Origin: JADKAV01 sp037045455
GTDB lineage: Bacteria > Actinomycetota > Actinomycetes > S36-B12 > UBA10799
Length of the DNA stretch: 64,000 bases
Reading direction: 5' to 3'
Assembly (NCBI GenBank): GCA_037045455.1
Contig: JBAOIN010000003.1
Span: 310,001 to 374,000 of the forward strand
Shown: one piece after another, positions 60,386-64,000 of the stretch
Position numbering within the stretch: position 1 is the stretch's first letter
Layout: every line of letters starts with the position of its first letter
Program-made: the position numbers and the translations under genes
The notes under the pieces: model-generated
Told to the model about the DNA's origin: nothing
The model's database searches: none
The model's input: only the letters and a program-made list of their open reading frames with translations

Positions 60386-61108
60386 ATGGGCGATGTGCAG
60401 GTGGTGCCCGAAGTGTTGCCCGATTACGCGTGGGCCGGTTCTGATCCCGTGGTGGCCGGTGTGCACCTCGGCGCGTGGGTGGATGGGTTGCTGCCGCTGG
60501 CGCTGGAACCGGCGCACGAACTACCCGATGCGCCAGCTGGAATGGATGCCGACCTGGTGCCGGTGCAGCACGTTGCGATCCGGGTGCTGAGCGCGTACTG
60601 GCACGAGGGCTGGCCGCACGCCGTGCCGGGAGCCTGGCTGCGGCCCGTAGTGTTCGATCGGCTGGTAGCTGCTGCGAACTCCTTGCCAGAACCGTTCGGG
60701 CTGGCCGTGTGGGATGCCTGGCGCGACCCGCGGCTGCAGGCCGTCCTGCACGACCGGGTGTACCGCGACGGGTCGCTGGCACCGGGCTTCGTCGCCTATC
60801 CCGACCCTGACCCACGCCGCTGCCCGCCGCATGCCAGTGGTGGCACGGTCGACCTCACGCTTACCTGGCGCAATGTGCCGCTGTCGCTGGGAACCCACTT
60901 CGACGCCTTCGTTCCGGAGGCTGCCGCTGCGGCGCTGGAACCGGACGGCCCGGAACTGCCTCGCCTGTTGCGCCGTCTGCTCGGCCGCGCGATGGGCGGC
61001 GCCGGGTTCGTCTGCCACCCGCAGGAGTGGTGGCACTGGGAATACGGCACCCGCTACTGGGCGGCGTGCACAGGCGAGCCGGTGCTGTTTGGTCACGCGA
61101 TGCTGTGA
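60386..61108 (+). CDS. D-Ala-D-Ala dipeptidase-like protein (VanX/Ddp, M15D)
   Basis: 240 residues. Zinc motif CPPHASGGTVDLTLTWRNVP (H-x6-D) and second motif HPQEWWHWEYGTRYWA (catalytic Glu and His ligand in EWWH), the VanX pattern. FDAFVPEAA lies between them. No signal peptide is seen, so it should act in the cytoplasm on D-Ala-D-Ala or a related dipeptide. Its place between carotenoid genes has no obvious reason; there are no vanH/vanA partners nearby. Confidence 0.82.
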   Translation: MGDVQVVPEVLPDYAWAGSDPVVAGVHLGAWVDGLLPLALEPAHELPDAPAGMDADLVPVQHVAIRVLSAYWHEGWPHAVPGAWLRPVVFDRLVAAANSLPEPFGLAVWDAWRDPRLQAVLHDRVYRDGSLAPGFVAYPDPDPRRCPPHASGGTVDLTLTWRNVPLSLGTHFDAFVPEAAAAALEPDGPELPRLLRRLLGRAMGGAGFVCHPQEWWHWEYGTRYWAACTGEPVLFGHAML

Positions 61109-61169
61109 ACCTCGGGCAGGCTTCGAAACCTGGCCAAAGGCGCGGCGTACACCCTTGGCCGCCAGCGGA

Positions 61170-62213
61170 TCAGACCACCCGTCCGCGCCAAGTGAGTTCC
61201 CCACGCCGCTTCGCCCTCACCGAGCGCAGCCACAACCCGGATAGCGCGAGGATCGATAAGGGGTGTGCGAACGCCTCGGGGACGGATTGCCTCGTGCGGC
61301 GGGCCACGAGGATCCGCCCGGTCACACCCGCTGCATACCCGAGCAGTGCAGGGACCGGGGCGCGTCGCAACGCCATGACCGGGAACACGTACATGAACAC
61401 CAGCAGTCCGATCGTGCCCGGCCCGAACGCGTCGTGCAGCGACTTGGTGTACCCGGCGACCAAGTCAGCGTCGGAGGCGTACATGCGGCACGCGGCGATG
61501 TCCGTGCCGTCGGCCATCGCGACCCGGTACCCGGCGGCCTTGAACGCCCGGGCCAGCGCGAGATCCTCGAGCACTTCCCCTCGCACGGCCGCATGACCGC
61601 CGACGGCGACATAGGCCTCCCGCCGGACAGCGAGGAGTTGCCCGTTCGCCGCCGACAGCAGGGGGTGGGCAGACGTCTCAGCCAACCGCAGCGGCAGAAA
61701 CGACAGCCACGACCACTGCAGCAGCGGTTGCACCAGGCGTTGCAGCGGTCCGTACACGATCTGCCGCGGATACGGGCACACCAGATCGACGTCGCGCAGC
61801 AGTGCGGCGGTGCGCATTGCCGCGTCGGGCGTCAGTTCCACATCGGCGTCGACGAACACGAGAACGTCACCAGTCGCCGCATCGGCCAGCCGCTGACATG
61901 CCCAGGGCTTGCCCAGCCAGCCAGCCGGCGGTTCCTCGGTGCCCCCCACGAGCGGGAGGCCGGCATCCCGGACGAGGTCGGCCGTGGCATCCGAGGAGTT
62001 GTCATCGAGCACCAGGATTTCGGCCACGCCCTGTTGAGCGCTCAGGCTTCGTAGTGTCGGGCCAATCCGTTCGGCTTCGTCCCGCGCAGGCAGCAGCACA
62101 CTGATCCGGGCATCGGTCGTGCCCTCCGGGCGTCGCAGGTGCCGCAGGTTAAGCCAGCTCAACGCCGTAGCCGACAACGACAGCCCGGCGGCTGCCCAGA
62201 GCAACCGTTTCAC
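61170..62213 (-). CDS. GT2-family glycosyltransferase, probably carotenoid-specific
   Basis: 347 residues: N-terminal hydrophobic segment (VKRLLWAAAGLSLSATALSW), GT-A domain with ISVLLPARDEAERIGPTLRS, ILVLDDNSSDATADLVRDAG, VLVFVDADVELTPDA (DxD), GEVLEDLALARAFKAAGYRV, and C-terminal membrane helices. This matches the CruG/CruC-like transferases that glycosylate 1'- or 2'-hydroxyl carotenoids. GTG start overlaps the cruF-like stop by 4 bases. The sugar is not deducible. Confidence 0.8.
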   Translation of the reverse strand: MKRLLWAAAGLSLSATALSWLNLRHLRRPEGTTDARISVLLPARDEAERIGPTLRSLSAQQGVAEILVLDDNSSDATADLVRDAGLPLVGGTEEPPAGWLGKPWACQRLADAATGDVLVFVDADVELTPDAAMRTAALLRDVDLVCPYPRQIVYGPLQRLVQPLLQWSWLSFLPLRLAETSAHPLLSAANGQLLAVRREAYVAVGGHAAVRGEVLEDLALARAFKAAGYRVAMADGTDIAACRMYASDADLVAGYTKSLHDAFGPGTIGLLVFMYVFPVMALRRAPVPALLGYAAGVTGRILVARRTRQSVPEAFAHPLSILALSGLWLRSVRAKRRGELTWRGRVV

Positions 62214-62929
62214 GATCGGCGCCTGAGAGCTGGTACTCCGAGAACGGCCATCCCGAGACCGCCGACGACTGCCACGCCGAGCCGGTCCAGGAAGACTGCG
62301 TTGGCCACGACCCCCCCGACCCACATCCACGTATAGAGAACCAGCGGAACCCGCAGGTCCACCTCGGCCTGCGGAAGCCGGTTCAGCAGCGCCATCAGCA
62401 CCAGTGTGCCTAGCAGCCAGCCCGCGTAGTTCTGAAGCGGAATACCCGGAATACCCGGCAGCGAAGGGTTGGGGTCGGACCAGGTCCAGTACCCCTCTCC
62501 CACCATCTGCGGGTCGAGGAAGAAGTCCCACGTGGTCAGGCCGACCGCCGCCAGCGGCACCACCCACCGGGTCGTCACTGACCGGGCAAGTAGCAGCGCC
62601 GGATAGGCCATCATCAGCCAGGCCAGTGGGACGACGACCGGCACGGCGAGGATCTGCGGTTGCAGATCGGCGCTGTAGGAGTACTCGCCGAAGGGCAGCC
62701 CAGTTCTGCTCCCGAGCAGTTCGATCGCAAGCCCGAACCCGGCCGTGGTGGCTGAGAAGCGCAGCGTCCAAGACACGCCGAAAGACAGCCACGAGTGACT
62801 GACTGACGCCGCGGTGAACAGCAGCACCACCAGCGTCGTCATCGTCTGGCGCTCGCCGGCCGGCATCAGGATCCAGGTGATCTGCGCCAGAATGCTGGCC
62901 CCGGTGAACAACCACGGCAGCCGCCTCAC
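62210..62929 (-). CDS. cruF: Carotenoid 1',2'-hydratase, CruF-like
   Basis: 239-residue membrane protein with about seven helices: VRRLPWLFTGASILAQITWI, TAGFGLAIELLGSRTGLPFG, EYSYSADLQPQILAVPVVVP, LTTWDFFLDPQMVGEGYWTW and PGIPLQNYAGWLLGTLVLM. These blocks are characteristic of the CruF/bisanhydrobacterioruberin hydratase (DUF422) family, which adds water to a psi end of carotenoids. It overlaps both neighbours by 4 bases (GTGA), so crtA-like, cruF and GT2 form one translational unit. Confidence 0.88.
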   Translation of the reverse strand: MRRLPWLFTGASILAQITWILMPAGERQTMTTLVVLLFTAASVSHSWLSFGVSWTLRFSATTAGFGLAIELLGSRTGLPFGEYSYSADLQPQILAVPVVVPLAWLMMAYPALLLARSVTTRWVVPLAAVGLTTWDFFLDPQMVGEGYWTWSDPNPSLPGIPGIPLQNYAGWLLGTLVLMALLNRLPQAEVDLRVPLVLYTWMWVGGVVANAVFLDRLGVAVVGGLGMAVLGVPALRRRS

Positions 62930-63588
62930 CACAGACGATCCCCGGCGATGTCCGTGACGGCGAACCGAGCGAACAGCTCCTCGGAGTACCAGCCGGTCTG
63001 CCGGGTCTGCTCGATGACCGCGCGGTGGGCGGGCAGAGCGTAGGCGAAGTCCCGCACGGCCTGCTGGTCCTGCCAGACGCTGAATGTCCCCTGCAGTCCG
63101 ATCGGCGCCTCGCCGATGCCGATCCGGTACAGTAACCCGGGTTGATCGTCGAGGATGCGAGCGACCGGCGGCACGGCCTGTTGGAACGCCCGCCACTGAC
63201 GCATCCGCACCCGGGCGCGGGTGATCGCCGCGATCGGCCCCGGCCAGTCGCGGGCAGCGCGGTCGATCGCGAAGGGCTCGCTACCTGACCACTGTCCATG
63301 GCTGGCGATCGGGGACAACGTGAACCGGGTGTGTGCGACTGCCAGTCGGCGCCACTTGGCCAACGTCGGTTCCAGCGGCGAATCGGGGCCGGTCCACACG
63401 GTGAGCAGTGCCCATTGCCGCAGGTCAGCGTCCCGAGCCGTAAACCGCCTGCCGGCGCCCGTGCCCAGCGACTTGTGGAACGTCAGCCCGGGCAGGCGGG
63501 ACAGGGAGCGCGGATCGCCGGCCATCCTGACGAAGGCCCGTCCCACGGCGGTGGGCCGGACCCTCCAGACGTCCAGCCTGACCGTCAT
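62926..63588 (-). CDS. Spheroidene monooxygenase-like protein (CrtA family)
   Basis: 220 residues: MTVRLDVWRVRPTAVGRAFV, LPGLTFHKSLGTGAGRRFTA, RDADLRQWALLTVWTGPD, SPIASHGQWSGSEPF and FSVWQDQQAVRDFAYALPAH. These match CrtA-type monooxygenases that add a keto group at C-2 of acyclic carotenoid ends in purple bacteria and that recur in actinobacterial crt clusters. ATG 63588 overlaps the YbaK-type stop, and its stop overlaps the cruF start. I infer ketolation of the hydrated end. Confidence 0.82.
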   Translation of the reverse strand: MTVRLDVWRVRPTAVGRAFVRMAGDPRSLSRLPGLTFHKSLGTGAGRRFTARDADLRQWALLTVWTGPDSPLEPTLAKWRRLAVAHTRFTLSPIASHGQWSGSEPFAIDRAARDWPGPIAAITRARVRMRQWRAFQQAVPPVARILDDQPGLLYRIGIGEAPIGLQGTFSVWQDQQAVRDFAYALPAHRAVIEQTRQTGWYSEELFARFAVTDIAGDRLW

Positions 63589-64000
63589 TCCGCTGGTGCC
63601 TCGCCCACCTCGCCAGCAGTCCCGGCCGTGATCCGCAGGATCTCGTCGTAACTGGTATTGAACACGAATTGCGGGTGCCCGGCGCTGGCCCAGATCGTCC
63701 GCTGCCGGGACAGCGTCACGTCCACCAGCGTCGACAGTGGCTTCGGGTGGCCCAGCGGAGACACCCCGCCGATGGGCTGGCCGGTGTGCATGCGCACGAA
63801 CCCGGGGTCGGCGCGGGTCACATTGCGACTGTCAGTGAGGGCCGCCAGTTTGAACAGGTCCGCGCGGTGGGCCCCAGAGATGATCACGAGCAGCGGGCGG
63901 CCGTCGGCATCGAAGATCAGGGAGTTCGCAATAGCGGCCTTGGGAACGTCGAGGGCCTGCGCGGCGGAGGCGGCGGTCGCTGCCGAATCGGGCAGTTCCC
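63585..64000 (-). CDS. YbaK/ProX-type aminoacyl-tRNA editing-domain protein, cut by window edge
   Basis: About 138 C-terminal residues are seen. TAASAAQALDVPKAAIANSL then IFDADGRPLLVIISGAHRAD, GFVRMHTGQPIGGVSPLGHP and TIWASAGHPQFVFNTSYDEI are the usual blocks of YbaK/Cys-tRNA(Pro) deacylase proteins, including the conserved Lys-proximal and GGVSP motifs. It hydrolyses mischarged tRNA. The start lies beyond 64000. Four-base overlap with the crtA-like gene suggests shared transcription. Confidence 0.85.
   Translation of the reverse strand, partial: ELPDSAATAASAAQALDVPKAAIANSLIFDADGRPLLVIISGAHRADLFKLAALTDSRNVTRADPGFVRMHTGQPIGGVSPLGHPKPLSTLVDVTLSRQRTIWASAGHPQFVFNTSYDEILRITAGTAGEVGEAPAE

Noticed and set aside
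1..64000. tRNA, rRNA, insertion sequence or prophage genes
   Set aside because: I read all spacers on both strands and saw no tRNA-like cloverleaf end, no transposase or integrase and no phage structural gene; spacers are short and mostly hold hairpins.

Overview
The window is chromosomal DNA of a high-GC actinomycete (class Actinomycetes). The evidence is a lipoprotein CtaC with CtaD, CtaF and CtaE, a diheme QcrC with Rieske QcrA and QcrB, a PspA/PspAA/HtpX/PspAB envelope-stress set, DUF3043, PimB- and MptA-type mannosyltransferases, a class II DAHP synthase and a PASTA kinase. From memory, the gene order resembles Mycobacterium tuberculosis Rv2172c to Rv2213 (pepB, gcvT, erpA-like, ctaC, qcr/ctaE, trpD, exonuclease/GIY-YIG, NlpC/P60, pimB, fadD15, SRPBCC, plsC, aroG, pknL, mptA, idsA2, metF-like). 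The lineage below class cannot be settled from the sequence alone.

Layout. 1-4.8 kb: pepA (cut by the window edge), gcvT, a short CobT-like protein coupled to a cytochrome P450, and an alpha/beta hydrolase. 4.85-10.3 kb: a five-gene, translationally coupled operon behind a cobalamin riboswitch. It encodes a secreted alpha/alpha-barrel protein, a secreted membrane-anchored SCO2322-like protein, and a complete ECF transporter (T, fused A-A', S). I read it as a B12 capture and uptake system. 10.4-15 kb: aldo/keto reductase, DUF3043 and the Psp cluster. 15-18.8 kb: nadA, an A-type Fe-S carrier, aat, and a TusA/NifS-like pair. 18.8-28.3 kb: cytochrome c oxidase and bc1 genes around an L,D-transpeptidase and an acetyltransferase. 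28.4-37 kb: receiver-domain protein, trpD, DEDD/GIY-YIG nuclease, NlpC/P60 protein, two mannosyltransferase-like proteins. 35.8-45 kb: histidine kinase, response regulator and FAD monooxygenase, fatty acyl-CoA ligase, SRPBCC proteins, ROK glucokinase, LOR/SDH-family enzyme. 45-50.4 kb: esterase, plsC, aroG, PASTA kinase. 50.5-64 kb: carotenoid genes (crtYc, crtYd, crtB, crtI, crtE, crtD-like, GT2, cruF-like, crtA-like) interleaved with mptA, metF, a CDP-alcohol phosphotransferase and a VanX-like dipeptidase, ending in a partial YbaK-type protein.

The carotenoid set predicts lycopene with one cyclised end and the other end hydrated, further desaturated, possibly ketolated and glycosylated.

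Three sequence-wide patterns stand out. First, long near-perfect inverted repeats lie at gene ends; at least two families recur far apart. Second, thirteen genes have a TANNNT hexamer exactly 6-7 bases before the start codon, as expected for leaderless transcripts. Third, many conserved genes carry frameshifts. All seven genes with a single shift have a length of 3n+1, and at three sites a G/C run is one base too long, which points to base-insertion errors in the assembly rather than decay. No tRNA, rRNA, CRISPR array, transposase or prophage gene was seen.
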